NCBI GenBank assembly: GCA_020629415.1
Contig: JAHDDL010000005.1
Location: 38,075 to 102,074 of the forward strand
DNA: 64,000 bases
Direction of reading: 5' to 3'
DNA from: Maribacter sp.
GTDB lineage: Bacteria; Bacteroidota; Bacteroidia; Flavobacteriales; Flavobacteriaceae
A program made the position numbers and the translations under genes. The notes under the pieces are model-generated. The model ran no database searches. It saw only the letters and a list, made by a program, of their open reading frames with translations, and was not told the origin of the DNA. How positions within the stretch are numbered: the stretch's first letter is position 1; every line of letters starts with the position of its first letter. Of this stretch, positions 16,366 through 25,299 are shown piece after piece.

Positions 16366-17592
16366 CTAATGTTGATTTGCTGTCAACTCGCAAATACGTA
16401 CAATTACTTCTACTGCCTTTTGCATACTCTCAACGGGCACATACTCGTATTTTCCATGGAAATTATGTCCGCCGGCAAAAATGTTAGGGCAGGGTAGGCC
16501 CATGTAGCTCAGTTGGGATCCATCGGTTCCTCCTCTAATGGCTTTAATGATCGGTTTTATTCCTATATCCTCCATAGCCTTTTTAGCGGTTTCTACAATA
16601 TGAAAAACAGGTTCTACCTTTTCTTTCATATTAAAATATTGATCATTTAATTCTAGATTGATACAATTATCATATTCATTATTATACTTCTTGACAATAT
16701 CTTGTACCAATTCTTTTCGTTTATTGAAATGTTTTAAATCGTGATCTCTAATAATGAGTTCTACGGTTGCATTTTCAATTTCTCCATCAAAATGATGCAC
16801 GTGAAAAAAACCTTCTCGAGCAGTGGTTTCTTCCGGCACTTCATGTTTTGGTAAATCGCTGATAATCTTATTGGCGATTAAAAGGGCATTTACCATTTTA
16901 CCTTTTGCATAACCAGGGTGTACACTTTTACCTTTAACGGTAATTTTTGCTCCCGCAGCATTGAAGTTTTCATATTCTAGCTCACCAATTTGGCTACCGT
17001 CCATAGTATATGCCCAAGCAGCCCCAAATTTTTCTACATCAAATTTATGGGCACCACGGCCAATCTCTTCATCAGGAGTAAAGCCTACTCTTATAGGTCC
17101 ATGTTTTATTTTAGGATTGCCGATCAAATATTCCATTGCGGTTATTATCTCCGTAATGCCGGCTTTATCATCTGCGCCCAATAGGGTTGTGCCATCTGTG
17201 GTAATAATGGTCTGGCCAATGTATTGTAGTAAGTCGTCAAAATAGGAAGATGATAAAACAATGTCCTGTTCTTTGTTCAGTACAATATCTTTGCCATCAT
17301 AATTTTTAATGATCTGTGGTTTTACATTGGTTCCACTAAAATCTGGGGAGGTATCAAAATGGGAAATAAAACCAATTGTAGGTACTTCATGATCAACATT
17401 AGAAGGCAAAGTTGCCATTATGTAGGCATTGTGGTCTATAGTAACATCTGTCATGCCTATAGCACGTAATTCATCTACCAATTTATGGGCTAAGTTCCAT
17501 TGCTTTTCAGTGCTTGGTGTAGTTTCTGATGACGAATCGCTTTGCGTGTCAATAGTAACGTAACTAATGAAGCGGTCTATAATATGCTGCAT
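16366..17592 (-). CDS. pepT: Peptidase T (tripeptidase, M20B)
   Basis: The 408-residue protein has the M20 two-zinc ligand set: GFISHFDTS (His), LLGADDKAG (bridging Asp), FTPDEEIGRG (general base and ligand Glu), YTMDGS and the last His in GGHNFHGKYEYVP; RGGTDGSQLSYMG is also diagnostic for PepT. It releases the N-terminal residue from tripeptides in the cytoplasm. The YdeI-like gene follows closely and may be co-transcribed. Confidence 0.95.
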   Translation of the reverse strand: MQHIIDRFISYVTIDTQSDSSSETTPSTEKQWNLAHKLVDELRAIGMTDVTIDHNAYIMATLPSNVDHEVPTIGFISHFDTSPDFSGTNVKPQIIKNYDGKDIVLNKEQDIVLSSSYFDDLLQYIGQTIITTDGTTLLGADDKAGITEIITAMEYLIGNPKIKHGPIRVGFTPDEEIGRGAHKFDVEKFGAAWAYTMDGSQIGELEYENFNAAGAKITVKGKSVHPGYAKGKMVNALLIANKIISDLPKHEVPEETTAREGFFHVHHFDGEIENATVELIIRDHDLKHFNKRKELVQDIVKKYNNEYDNCINLELNDQYFNMKEKVEPVFHIVETAKKAMEDIGIKPIIKAIRGGTDGSQLSYMGLPCPNIFAGGHNFHGKYEYVPVESMQKAVEVIVRICELTANQH

Positions 17593-17665
17593 GTTAAATG
17601 TGTTTTATCAAAAATAAGCTTATATATTGTAATTTAATAAACGTAATTTTTTATAAATTCAAGTG

Positions 17666-18115
17666 ATGATGAAATTTAGATATGTAGTGGTGTTGGCTTT
17701 TGTTTTACTTTTTAAAAATGTAAATGCACAGGCAGATTGTATTCTTGGAGTAGGTGTTACAAGTGATTCTATTATTTCTGACATTTTTCAATTGAATGAA
17801 ATGCAAAAAAAACAGTTAGAGCTTTTAAGTACAGATGTTAAACTACTTAATGAAGCTTTGAACGATAATTTGGTGGAAGTTAAGAGCAAACATCCGCAAA
17901 GTAACGTTACCGAACTTCGTCAACTGGCAGATAAGTATAAGGTTGTTATGGATAGTATGGTCAATGTTCAAAAGGTCATGGATAAGAAAATGTTGGCCTT
18001 GTTCAATTCCAATCAATATAAATTGTACTTGTCTTTATGCAAAGATGCTTTAAGGTCCGCTTATATTGTAACCCCAGCAGTCTATGCAGATAGTATATCC
18101 AATAAAAACAGATAA
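17666..18115 (+). CDS. Small secreted protein of unknown function
   Basis: About 149 residues with a signal peptide (MMKFRYVVVLAFVLLFKNVNA). A GTG at 17663 and a second ATG at 17669 are alternative starts. The mature part is predicted to be mainly long helices (for example MQKKQLELLSTDVKLLNEAL and LRQLADKYKVVMDSMVNVQ), recalling small helical periplasmic proteins of the Spy/CpxP type, but no diagnostic motif is seen and the resemblance is only structural. It is divergent from pepT and upstream of pyrD. Confidence 0.7.
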   Translation: MMKFRYVVVLAFVLLFKNVNAQADCILGVGVTSDSIISDIFQLNEMQKKQLELLSTDVKLLNEALNDNLVEVKSKHPQSNVTELRQLADKYKVVMDSMVNVQKVMDKKMLALFNSNQYKLYLSLCKDALRSAYIVTPAVYADSISNKNR

Positions 18116-18146
18116 AATATTGCTTAACTTTCTCATTTACAGTTTG

Positions 18147-18154
18147 TATTTTTG
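18147..18154 (+). promoter_or_regulatory. -7 promoter box of pyrD
   Basis: TATTTTTG matches TAnnTTTG and lies 19 bases upstream of the pyrD ATG. Confidence 0.55.
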
Positions 18155-18173
18155 CGGCTTATAAAATAGATAC

Positions 18174-19220
18174 ATGTACAGGCTTTTTATTAGACCTCTT
18201 TTATTTCTTCTAGACCCGGAGAAAGTTCATCATATTAGTTTTTCAAGCATTAAGTTTTTTTCAAAAATAGGACTGTCCGGTCTTATTAAATCAATGTTCG
18301 TTGTTGAGGATAAGCGTTTAGAACGTGAGCTTTTTGGGCTAAAATTTAAAAATCCGGTAGGTTTAGCAGCAGGTTTTGATAAAAATGCCGTTTTGTACAA
18401 TGAACTGTCAGATTTCGGGTTCGGGTTCGTAGAAATTGGGACATTGACGCCTAAACCCCAAGATGGAAACCCAAAGAAGAGACTGTTCCGTTTAAAAAAG
18501 GATAAGGCCATTATTAACCGTATGGGATTTAATAACCATGGGGTTTTTGAAGCGGTGGAAAATTTAAAGAAAAAGCATAATGTACTTATAGGTGGTAATA
18601 TTGGCAAGAATAAAGTTACACCTAACAATGAAGCTATAAAGGACTACTTGATTTGTTTTGATGCACTGTTTGATCATGTAGATTATTTTGTGGTAAACGT
18701 TAGTTCTCCTAATACGCCAGGTTTGCGCGAATTACAAGATAAAGAGCCATTGACAGCTTTGTTAAATGAACTTCAATTAGAGAATTCCAAGTTAAGTAAG
18801 CGCAAAGAGACAATTCGTAAACCAATTTTATTAAAGATTGCGCCAGATCTTACAGATAGTCAGTTAATGGATATTATAGATATTGTAAGCGATACCAGTA
18901 TTGATGGCGTTATTGCTACCAATACCACCATTTCAAGGGAAAACTTAAAGTCTCATGCGTTAATTACGGAAGAGGCTGGCGGTCTAAGTGGTGCGCCATT
19001 AAAGAATAGAAGTACAGAGGTCATTCGTTTTTTGGCGGAAAAAAGCAACAAAGCATTCCCTATCATTGGTGTAGGGGGTATTAACTCTGCTGAAGATGCC
19101 ATTGAAAAACTAGAAGCAGGCGCAGATTTAATTCAATTATGGACAGGTTTTGTATATGAAGGGCCGGCTTTGGTAAAACAAATTAATAAGGCGTTATTAG
19201 AAAGTAGCCCTGTGGTATAG
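18174..19220 (+). CDS. pyrD: Dihydroorotate dehydrogenase (quinone), class 2
   Basis: The 348-residue protein has the class 2 N-terminal membrane-associated helices ([20 protein letters not shown]), the FMN-binding [10 protein letters not shown], the catalytic-serine segment [17 protein letters not shown] and the C-terminal phosphate-binding [11 protein letters not shown] and [16 protein letters not shown]. It oxidises dihydroorotate to orotate with quinone, the fourth step of UMP synthesis. It is monocistronic with its own promoter and terminator. Confidence 0.97.
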   Translation: MYRLFIRPLLFLLDPEKVHHISFSSIKFFSKIGLSGLIKSMFVVEDKRLERELFGLKFKNPVGLAAGFDKNAVLYNELSDFGFGFVEIGTLTPKPQDGNPKKRLFRLKKDKAIINRMGFNNHGVFEAVENLKKKHNVLIGGNIGKNKVTPNNEAIKDYLICFDALFDHVDYFVVNVSSPNTPGLRELQDKEPLTALLNELQLENSKLSKRKETIRKPILLKIAPDLTDSQLMDIIDIVSDTSIDGVIATNTTISRENLKSHALITEEAGGLSGAPLKNRSTEVIRFLAEKSNKAFPIIGVGGINSAEDAIEKLEAGADLIQLWTGFVYEGPALVKQINKALLESSPVV

Positions 19221-19239
19221 AAGAAATGAATTTTTATTT

Positions 19240-19275
19240 AAAAAGCCCTTGTAAATTCTGCAAGGGCCTTTTTAA
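19240..19275. terminator. Bidirectional terminator between pyrD and the Dabb gene
   Basis: GCCCTTG / CAAGGGC with a 9-base loop is flanked by an A run and CTTTTT; it lies between the convergent stops at 19220 and 19286. Confidence 0.8.
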
Positions 19276-19285
19276 TTAAATGCCT

Positions 19286-19696
19286 TTATTGTTTGGTCCA
19301 ATAATCTACCACAAATACATCTTCTAAAATCGGAGTCAATAAAGCTACAAAAGCTTTGTGGTCTGGGTGAGGTAAATATATGGCCCGGTCTTCTTCGCTT
19401 TTAAAAGTTAGAAAAAAGGCGTGTGTAAATCCTTTGTTCAAACCTTCCGGACTATTGTTCAATCCCCATTCATAACCTTTGATCTGTTCAATCTTTGAAG
19501 GTAAAGCGCTGAAAGCTTCTTCAATTTTTTTAATTTGGTCAGCTTTGGTGCTTTCTTTGAATTTAAAAAATACGGTGTGCCTTAACAGGCTGTCGTTTTC
19601 AATCATAATAGTAGGGATTATATGTTTGTACGGATTGGCTAGAGCCTTTACGGTAAAGGATATGGTAATGAATAATAGAAGTGCTTTAATTTTCAT
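19286..19696 (-). CDS. Dabb (stress-responsive A/B barrel) protein with signal peptide
   Basis: The 136-residue protein has an N-terminal signal peptide (ALLLFITISFTVKALA) and a Dabb domain (LLRHTVFFKFKE, IKGYEWGLNNSPEG, FTHAFFLTFKSEEDRAIYLPHPDHKAFV). The domain is a dimeric alpha-beta barrel found in stress and small-molecule enzymes; an exported version is less usual. It is divergent from the LysE-type gene, with a 21-bp palindrome between them. Confidence 0.85.
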   Translation of the reverse strand: MKIKALLLFITISFTVKALANPYKHIIPTIMIENDSLLRHTVFFKFKESTKADQIKKIEEAFSALPSKIEQIKGYEWGLNNSPEGLNKGFTHAFFLTFKSEEDRAIYLPHPDHKAFVALLTPILEDVFVVDYWTKQ

Positions 19697-19744
19697 AATG
19701 TATCAATTTTTAATTTAGATATTAAATGTAGGTGTAATTAACGG

Positions 19745-19765
19745 TAATTCGTAATTTACGAATTA
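19745..19765. promoter_or_regulatory. Palindromic operator-like site in the Dabb/lysE divergent region
   Basis: Two perfect 10-bp arms, TAATTCGTAA and TTACGAATTA, around a single T. It contains TTCGTA-N3-TACGAA and lies 16 bases before the LysE-type start and 48 bases before the Dabb start, a typical place for a repressor site. A very similar palindrome precedes the HMG-CoA lyase gene. Confidence 0.45.
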
Positions 19766-19781
19766 AACTACAACCCTTATA

Positions 19782-20402
19782 TTGAATTACGAGGTCTTAC
19801 TAGCTTTTATTATGGCAACTTTTGTTCTGGCACTTTCACCGGGTCCGGATAATATTTTTGTACTTATTCAAAGTATTGGCAATGGTAAAAAATACGGATT
19901 GGCAGTTGTTGCAGGTTTAATGACCGGTTGTTTGGTGCATACCACATTTCTTGCTTTTGGGGTCTCGGCCCTTATTAAAAATAGTCCGGCCGTTTTTACG
20001 GCGATCAAAGTGTTTGGTGCTGCCTATTTGCTTTATCTGGCTATTATGGTATATAGGGCCGGAGATGCTATCGCATTAAATGGAAATGTTGAAAATGCTA
20101 AAAGTGTACCCAGATTATTTCGTCAAGGATTTATTATGAATGTACTTAATCCAAAAGTGACTATTTTTTTTCTTGCTTTTTTTCCGGGCTTTTTATTTTC
20201 GGATACTTTAAGCACTGTGATTCAATTTTATGTGCTGGGCTTTCTTTTTATTTTGGTTGCTTCTATTGTCTTTAGTGCTATAGCCATATTGGCAGGTACC
20301 ATATCTAGTGTTTTATCTTCAAATAAAAGGACTGGTAGTATACTGAAGTGGGGGCAAATTATCGCCTTTATAGCTATTGCGATTTATTTATTAATTGGTT
20401 AG
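19782..20402 (+). CDS. LysE/RhtB-family exporter
   Basis: The 206-residue membrane protein shows the LysE pattern: FVLALSPGPDNIFVLIQSIGNGKKYGL near the N-terminus, FGAAYLLYLAIMVYR in the middle, FIMNVLNPKVTIFFLAFFPGF and a C-terminal helix, about six membrane segments in all. The family exports amino acids and related compounds. The TTG start at 19782 restores the usual N-terminal length; the first ATG (19812) would cut into the first helix. Confidence 0.9.
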   Translation: MNYEVLLAFIMATFVLALSPGPDNIFVLIQSIGNGKKYGLAVVAGLMTGCLVHTTFLAFGVSALIKNSPAVFTAIKVFGAAYLLYLAIMVYRAGDAIALNGNVENAKSVPRLFRQGFIMNVLNPKVTIFFLAFFPGFLFSDTLSTVIQFYVLGFLFILVASIVFSAIAILAGTISSVLSSNKRTGSILKWGQIIAFIAIAIYLLIG

Positions 20403-20439
20403 TTTATTTACGGTATTAATAGGAGATACTTGTTCAGAG

Positions 20440-20455
20440 TTCGTATTTTTACGAA
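20440..20455. promoter_or_regulatory. Palindrome abutting the HMG-CoA lyase start codon
   Basis: TTCGTATTTTTACGAA is a perfect 6-bp inverted repeat (TTCGTA-TTTT-TACGAA) ending directly at the ATG at 20456. It shares both half-sites with the palindrome at 19745-19765 and also contains a TATTTTTA sequence close to a -7 box. Confidence 0.45.
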
Positions 20456-21325
20456 ATGTCTAATTCAGAGATTAAAATAGTAGAGTGTCCTAGAGATGCC
20501 ATGCAAGGCATAAAACAATTTATACCTACAGATGAGAAGGTAAGGTACATTCAATCTTTATTAGGTTGTGGATTTGATACTATAGATTTTGGAAGTTTTG
20601 TATCGCCAAAAGCAATACCGCAGATGGTAGATACGGCCGAGGTTTTGTCAAAACTAGATTTATCGAAGTCTAACTCAAAGTTACTCGCTATAGTTGCAAA
20701 TGTTCGTGGTGCGGAAGATGCCGTTATGCATCCTGAAATTGATTTTTTGGGCTTCCCTTTTTCCATTTCAGAGAATTTTCAAATGAGAAATACCCATAAG
20801 ACCATTGCTCAATCCGTTGAAACGTTACAAGAGATTTTTAATATAGCCGATGCAGCCAACAAAGAGGTGGTAACGTACATATCCATGGGTTTTGGAAATC
20901 CTTATGGTGATCCTTGGAATGTTGAAATTGTTGGTGAATGGACAGAAAGACTGGCGAAAATGGGAGCCAAAATATTATCGTTGTCAGATACCGTGGGGTC
21001 ATCTGATCCAGAAACTATTTCTTATTTGTTTTCTAACTTAATCCCTAAATACCCTAATATTGAATTTGGTGCGCACCTGCATACCACACCTACAAAATGG
21101 CATGAAAAGGTTGCTGCGGCATATGAATCTGGCTGCAAACGTTTTGATGGTGCTGTTCAAGGTTTTGGTGGCTGCCCTATGGCCAAAGATGATTTAACCG
21201 GTAACATGCCAACAGAGAAAATGCTATCTTACTTTACTGCTCAAAAAGTTGTTACAGGGGTAAATGCAATGACATTTGAGGCTTCTTATAACAAGGCTAC
21301 AGAGTTATTTTCCGCTTATCACTAA
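20456..21325 (+). CDS. Hydroxymethylglutaryl-CoA lyase
   Basis: The 289-residue TIM-barrel protein has the HMG-CoA lyase marks: ECPRDAMQG near the start (catalytic Arg), metal ligands in FGAHLHTTP, and the active-site cysteine C240 in the glycine-rich loop FDGAVQGFGGCPMAKD followed by LTGNMPTEKML. It splits HMG-CoA into acetoacetate and acetyl-CoA, the last step of leucine breakdown. No other leucine-catabolism gene is adjacent. Confidence 0.92.
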   Translation: MSNSEIKIVECPRDAMQGIKQFIPTDEKVRYIQSLLGCGFDTIDFGSFVSPKAIPQMVDTAEVLSKLDLSKSNSKLLAIVANVRGAEDAVMHPEIDFLGFPFSISENFQMRNTHKTIAQSVETLQEIFNIADAANKEVVTYISMGFGNPYGDPWNVEIVGEWTERLAKMGAKILSLSDTVGSSDPETISYLFSNLIPKYPNIEFGAHLHTTPTKWHEKVAAAYESGCKRFDGAVQGFGGCPMAKDDLTGNMPTEKMLSYFTAQKVVTGVNAMTFEASYNKATELFSAYH

Positions 21326-21372
21326 AGCAATCTTTTAGAAATCACACAGATAGTTCGTATTTTCTAATTTTA

Positions 21373-21387
21373 TTTAGATTTACTAAA
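21373..21387. promoter_or_regulatory. Operator-like palindrome upstream of the iron-acquisition locus
   Basis: TTTAG-ATTTA-CTAAA is a perfect 5-bp inverted repeat 7 bases upstream of the -33 element. Its shape recalls iron or manganese repressor boxes of the DtxR/Fur type in this lineage, but the regulator is an inference. It lies inside the left copy of an 11-bp inverted repeat (21368-21378 and 21445-21455) that flanks the promoter. Confidence 0.4.
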
Positions 21388-21394
21388 GATAAGC

Positions 21395-21425
21395 TTGTTT
21401 TGTATGTAAACATGTTATACGTTTG
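21395..21425 (+). promoter_or_regulatory. Promoter of the DUF4856 gene (TTG-N20-TACGTTTG)
   Basis: TTG at 21395-21397 and TACGTTTG at 21418-21425 with a 20-base spacer fit the Bacteroidota consensus; the start codon lies 42 bases downstream. Confidence 0.6.
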
Positions 21426-21467
21426 CATTGTTATTTGAAACAAGTCTAAATAAAAATTGATAGTAAA

Positions 21468-22703
21468 ATGAATAAATATTTTTTGGCAATTACCGCAGTT
21501 GTTGGTTTAACCTTTGCTTCTTGTAGTTCTGATGATGATGGTTTGGAGCTATCACCATGTGATAATTGTTTTGTTGAATTTGATGTGCCGGATTCTTATG
21601 AATTTACTAGAAACGGTGTTTCTACGGTTAATTTTGGTGGGCAAACAACCAGAATTAAAATGGGGCAGGAGCTTTTGTCCAACTTTAATATTCCAACCAA
21701 AACGGTAGAAGATTTAAATAGAATGTTCGCTCATGTTGAGGGAGAAATTGATTTTGAGGAAGCGGCACTAAACGAATCCGATAAAAACCTTCGTAGTAAA
21801 GTGGCAGCTTCTGCAGATTATTTTTCTACAAATGCAACCGATCAAGCTTTAATTAGAAGTGATTTTGATGAATTTATTAGCGCACAGGTTACAGAGGTTT
21901 ATCCAAATTTTGAGGTAGCTGCTGTTGCTGGTCAACCAGGGCAATTAGCTGATGGGGAAAGTACACGATATGTAAATGCCAATGGTTTGGAATACAACCA
22001 ACTATTTGCAAAATCATTGATAGGTGGACTAATGACGGACCAAATACTTAACAACTATTTAAGTACAGCTGTTTTGGACGAGGCCGATAATGTTGAAAAT
22101 AATGACGCCGATGTAGTGGAAGAGGGTAAAGATTATACTACAATGGAGCATAAATGGGATGAAGCTTATGGTTATGCCTATGGTTTAAATGCTGATCAAG
22201 CTAACCCTAACGCAGATTTGGGAGCAGATAGTTTCTTGAACGAATATATGGAACGTGTCAATGCAGATGCTGATTTTGAAGGTATAGCAGAGGATATATT
22301 TGATGCATATAAATTAGGTCGTGCCGCAATCGTTGCAAAAGATTACGCGGTTAGAAATCAACAAGCGGAAATCATCAAAGAGAATATTTCTAAGGTAATT
22401 GCGGTTAGAGGGGTTTATTATTTACAAAATGGTAAAACTAAATTAGAAGGAGAATCAGCGAACATAGGCGGTGCGTTCCATGCACTTTCAGAAGCTTATG
22501 GTTTTATTTATAGTTTACAGTTTACAAGAAAGCCTAATACTTCAGAGCCCTATTTTACAAAGGAAGAAGTAGATGCGTTACTTGTAGATTTATTGGATGA
22601 CGGAGAAAACGGACTTTGGGATGTGGAAGCAGCTACATTAGATGGTATTTCCGCTGACATTGCCGCAAGATTTGGTTTTACGGTAGAACAAGCTGCTGAA
22701 TAA
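21468..22703 (+). CDS. DUF4856 surface lipoprotein
   Basis: The 411-residue protein has a lipoprotein signal (VVGLTFASC) with SSDDDG right after the cysteine, the acidic pattern that marks surface-exposed lipoproteins in flavobacteria. The remainder matches the DUF4856 type: YEFTRNGVSTVNFGGQTTRIKMGQEL, then a helical domain with HKWDEAYGYAYGL, DAYKLGRAAI and GGAFHALSEAYGFIYSLQF. Members sit next to imelysin-like genes and are thought to be linked to iron uptake. A terminator separates it from the imelysin gene. Confidence 0.85.
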   Translation: MNKYFLAITAVVGLTFASCSSDDDGLELSPCDNCFVEFDVPDSYEFTRNGVSTVNFGGQTTRIKMGQELLSNFNIPTKTVEDLNRMFAHVEGEIDFEEAALNESDKNLRSKVAASADYFSTNATDQALIRSDFDEFISAQVTEVYPNFEVAAVAGQPGQLADGESTRYVNANGLEYNQLFAKSLIGGLMTDQILNNYLSTAVLDEADNVENNDADVVEEGKDYTTMEHKWDEAYGYAYGLNADQANPNADLGADSFLNEYMERVNADADFEGIAEDIFDAYKLGRAAIVAKDYAVRNQQAEIIKENISKVIAVRGVYYLQNGKTKLEGESANIGGAFHALSEAYGFIYSLQFTRKPNTSEPYFTKEEVDALLVDLLDDGENGLWDVEAATLDGISADIAARFGFTVEQAAE

Positions 22704-22720
22704 GATGGTTTAAATTCAAT

Positions 22721-22762
22721 AAAAAAGCAATTCAATCTTATATAGAATGAATTGCTTTTTTT
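22721..22762 (+). terminator. Terminator after the DUF4856 gene
   Basis: AAAAAAGCAATTCA / TGAATTGCTTTTTT form a perfect 14-bp stem with a 14-base loop, ending in T7. Its T tract touches the -7 box of the imelysin gene. Confidence 0.8.
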
Positions 22763-22769
22763 ATTTTTG
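22762..22769 (+). promoter_or_regulatory. -7 promoter box of the imelysin gene
   Basis: TATTTTTG fits TAnnTTTG, 29 bases before the ATG at 22799, and begins at the end of the preceding terminator. Confidence 0.5.
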
Positions 22770-22798
22770 CATTTAATTAGAATAAATAAAAATAATAA

Positions 22799-23932
22799 AT
22801 GAAAAAGGTTGTTGTAATTTTTTGTGTTTTAGCCCTGGCATGGGCATGTTCTAGTGATAGTACAGAGGATGAAGAGGTAATAATTCCAGGTGAGAAAGAA
22901 GAAGTTTCTTTTGAGCGTAGTGCAATGTTGATCAATTGGGCAGATAATATTATTATTCCTTCCTACGAAGCCTTTTCTGCTGATATGGAAGGTTTGTTGA
23001 GTGCATTCAATACGTTTAAAGCAGATGTCAATGAAAGTAATTTAATCGCTTTGCGTGCATCATGGTTAACCGCATACAAGTCTTGGCAGCATGTTGAGAT
23101 GTTTGAAATTGGTCCTGCAGAAACTGTAGGGTTTCAATTGAACATGAATATATATCCAACGGATAATGAGAAGATTGATGGGTTTATTGTGAATGGAAGT
23201 TATGACTTGACCTTATCCTCTAACAGAAGCGCAAAAGGATTTCCTGCTTTAGATTACTTATTGAACGGATTAGGTGATACCGATGCGGAAGTACTTGCAT
23301 TCTATAATGGAGACAACAAAGAGGCTTACCTACAATATACCGAAGATATTTTAATGGATATGCAGTCTTTGACGCAAACTGTGGTATCTGATTGGACAAA
23401 TGGTTATAGGGATACATTCGTTGCCAATGACGGAGCATCATCTACGGCATCTGTTGACCGTATGGTGAACGATTATATTTTTTATTACGAGAAGTATTTA
23501 AGAGCTGGTAAAATGGGAATTCCTTTAGGTGTTTTTTCCGGTAGTACCTTACCTAGAAATGTTGAGGCTTATTATGAAGCTACTATTTCTAACGATTTGT
23601 TCTTAGAAGGTTTATCTGCTGTTCAAGACTTTTTCAACGGTACTCATTTTAATTCTAGTACCCAAGGTGAAAGTTTGGCATCATATCTGGATGCATTGAA
23701 TACCTTAAAAAGTGGAGAGGATTTGTCTACTTTGATCAACGGTCAATTTAATACGGCAAAAAGTATGGTGCTTGATCTTTCTGCGTTTAGAGCTGAAATT
23801 GAGAATAGCAATCCACCAACCTCCATGTTATTGGCGTATGATGAAGTGCAAAAAGCCGTACCAATGTTAAAGGTAGATATGGTTTCAGCAATGAGTATAA
23901 GTATTGATTTTGTTGATGCCGATGGTGATTAA
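22799..23932 (+). CDS. Imelysin-family (peptidase M75-like) lipoprotein
   Basis: The 377-residue protein has a lipoprotein signal (VLALAWAC) followed by SSDSTEDEE, again an acidic surface-lipoprotein pattern. The imelysin fold is visible from WADNIIIPSYEAF, WLTAYKSWQHVEMFEIGPAE and GFPALDYLLNG. The classical GxHxxE metal motif of the family reads GFPALD here, as in many Bacteroidota members, so peptidase activity is not expected; the family is implicated in iron uptake. Its stop codon is next to the start of the carboxylase-like gene (one-base overlap). Confidence 0.88.
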   Translation: MKKVVVIFCVLALAWACSSDSTEDEEVIIPGEKEEVSFERSAMLINWADNIIIPSYEAFSADMEGLLSAFNTFKADVNESNLIALRASWLTAYKSWQHVEMFEIGPAETVGFQLNMNIYPTDNEKIDGFIVNGSYDLTLSSNRSAKGFPALDYLLNGLGDTDAEVLAFYNGDNKEAYLQYTEDILMDMQSLTQTVVSDWTNGYRDTFVANDGASSTASVDRMVNDYIFYYEKYLRAGKMGIPLGVFSGSTLPRNVEAYYEATISNDLFLEGLSAVQDFFNGTHFNSSTQGESLASYLDALNTLKSGEDLSTLINGQFNTAKSMVLDLSAFRAEIENSNPPTSMLLAYDEVQKAVPMLKVDMVSAMSISIDFVDADGD

Positions 23933-25299
23933 TGGAATCGTTAATAGCTAAATATATAAAAGCTCCTATAGAGACCGCCCCTTTGGCGGTCTTTCGTATT
24001 TTGTTTGGTCTAATGATGCTTTTTAGTATTGTTAGGTTTTGGAGCTATGGCTGGATCGATAAACTTTATATTAAACCACAATTTTTCTTTTCTTATTACG
24101 GGTTTGAATGGGTAAAACCATTAGGTGTTTATACCTACCTTTTTTTTCTGATTTGTGGCTTGGCGGCAGTTTTAGTAGCTCTTGGCTATCGCTATAAATT
24201 AAGTATGATCATTTTCTTTTTGAGCTTTACGTATATAGAGCTCATGGACAAAACCACATACTTAAACCATTATTACTTTATTAGTATTCTAAGCTTCTTA
24301 ATGATATTTTTGCCAGCTAACGCAAACTATTCTCTAGATGCTTATTTAAATCCCAAAAGGTGCTTTCAATATATTCCAAGCTGGACAGTCAATAGTATTA
24401 AGTTGCTTTTAGGTATTGTTTATTTCTATGCCGGTCTGGCGAAATTGAATTCAGATTGGTTGTTGAACGCTATGCCCTTAAAAATCTGGTTGCCCTCCAA
24501 GTTTGATATTCCTTTGATTGGGAGTTTTATGGGAGAAGAATGGGTACAGTATTTATTTTGCTGGTCTGGGGCAATTTACGATCTTTCCATACCTTTTTTA
24601 TTACTATATAAAAAAACTAGGCCATATGCATTTGTTATGGTGGTGGTATTTCACGTGCTTACAAGGGTATTGTTTCCTATTGGTATGTTCCCATATGTAA
24701 TGATCGTATCCGCTTTAATATTTTTTGATGCAGCGGTTCATCGCAAAATTTTGAATTTTTTGTTTAAAATTTTTCAAATAGACGGTAGTAGATTTATTGG
24801 TCGTGATGTTTTAAAGGAGCTACAATCCAATAAATTGAGGTTAAAGCATATGATTGTCATTCTGTTTTTTATGCTACAACTGACCGTCCCTTTTAGGTAT
24901 TTGTTTTATCCGGGAGAATTATTTTGGACAGAAGAAGGCTATCGTTTTTCATGGCGCGTAATGCTAATGGAAAAATCTGGCTACGCCCAATTTAAAATTG
25001 TGGACCAAGAATCTGGTCGGTGGTTTTATGTGGATAATACTGATTTTATAACTCCGTTTCAAGAAAAACAAATGGCATTTCAGCCAGATTTTATATTGGA
25101 ATACGCGCATTTTCTAAAAAATCATTTTGAAGAAAACGGTCACAAGAGCGTGCAGGTATTCGTAAATTGCCAAGTTAGTCTTAATGGGCGATTAAGTACA
25201 GAATTTATTGATCCCACCATTGATTTGGCAAAAGAAAAAGAATCTTTTTTACATAAAAATTGGATAACACCGTTTAGAGATGAAATTAAAGGAATTTAG
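23932..25299 (+). CDS. Vitamin K-dependent gamma-carboxylase-like (HTTM domain) membrane protein
   Basis: The 455-residue protein has an HTTM domain with several membrane helices (about 15-275; APLAVFRILFGLMMLFS, MDKTTYLNHYYFISILSFLMIF, KLLLGIVYFYAGLAKLNSDWLL) and a soluble C-terminal part (about 310-450) with FSWRVMLMEKSGYAQFKI and GRLSTEFIDPTIDLAKE. This two-part layout is that of vitamin K-dependent gamma-glutamyl carboxylases; bacterial relatives have no proven substrate. It is translationally coupled to the imelysin gene and overlaps the TonB-receptor gene by 20 bases, so it belongs to the iron-uptake unit. Confidence 0.88.
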   Translation: MESLIAKYIKAPIETAPLAVFRILFGLMMLFSIVRFWSYGWIDKLYIKPQFFFSYYGFEWVKPLGVYTYLFFLICGLAAVLVALGYRYKLSMIIFFLSFTYIELMDKTTYLNHYYFISILSFLMIFLPANANYSLDAYLNPKRCFQYIPSWTVNSIKLLLGIVYFYAGLAKLNSDWLLNAMPLKIWLPSKFDIPLIGSFMGEEWVQYLFCWSGAIYDLSIPFLLLYKKTRPYAFVMVVVFHVLTRVLFPIGMFPYVMIVSALIFFDAAVHRKILNFLFKIFQIDGSRFIGRDVLKELQSNKLRLKHMIVILFFMLQLTVPFRYLFYPGELFWTEEGYRFSWRVMLMEKSGYAQFKIVDQESGRWFYVDNTDFITPFQEKQMAFQPDFILEYAHFLKNHFEENGHKSVQVFVNCQVSLNGRLSTEFIDPTIDLAKEKESFLHKNWITPFRDEIKGI

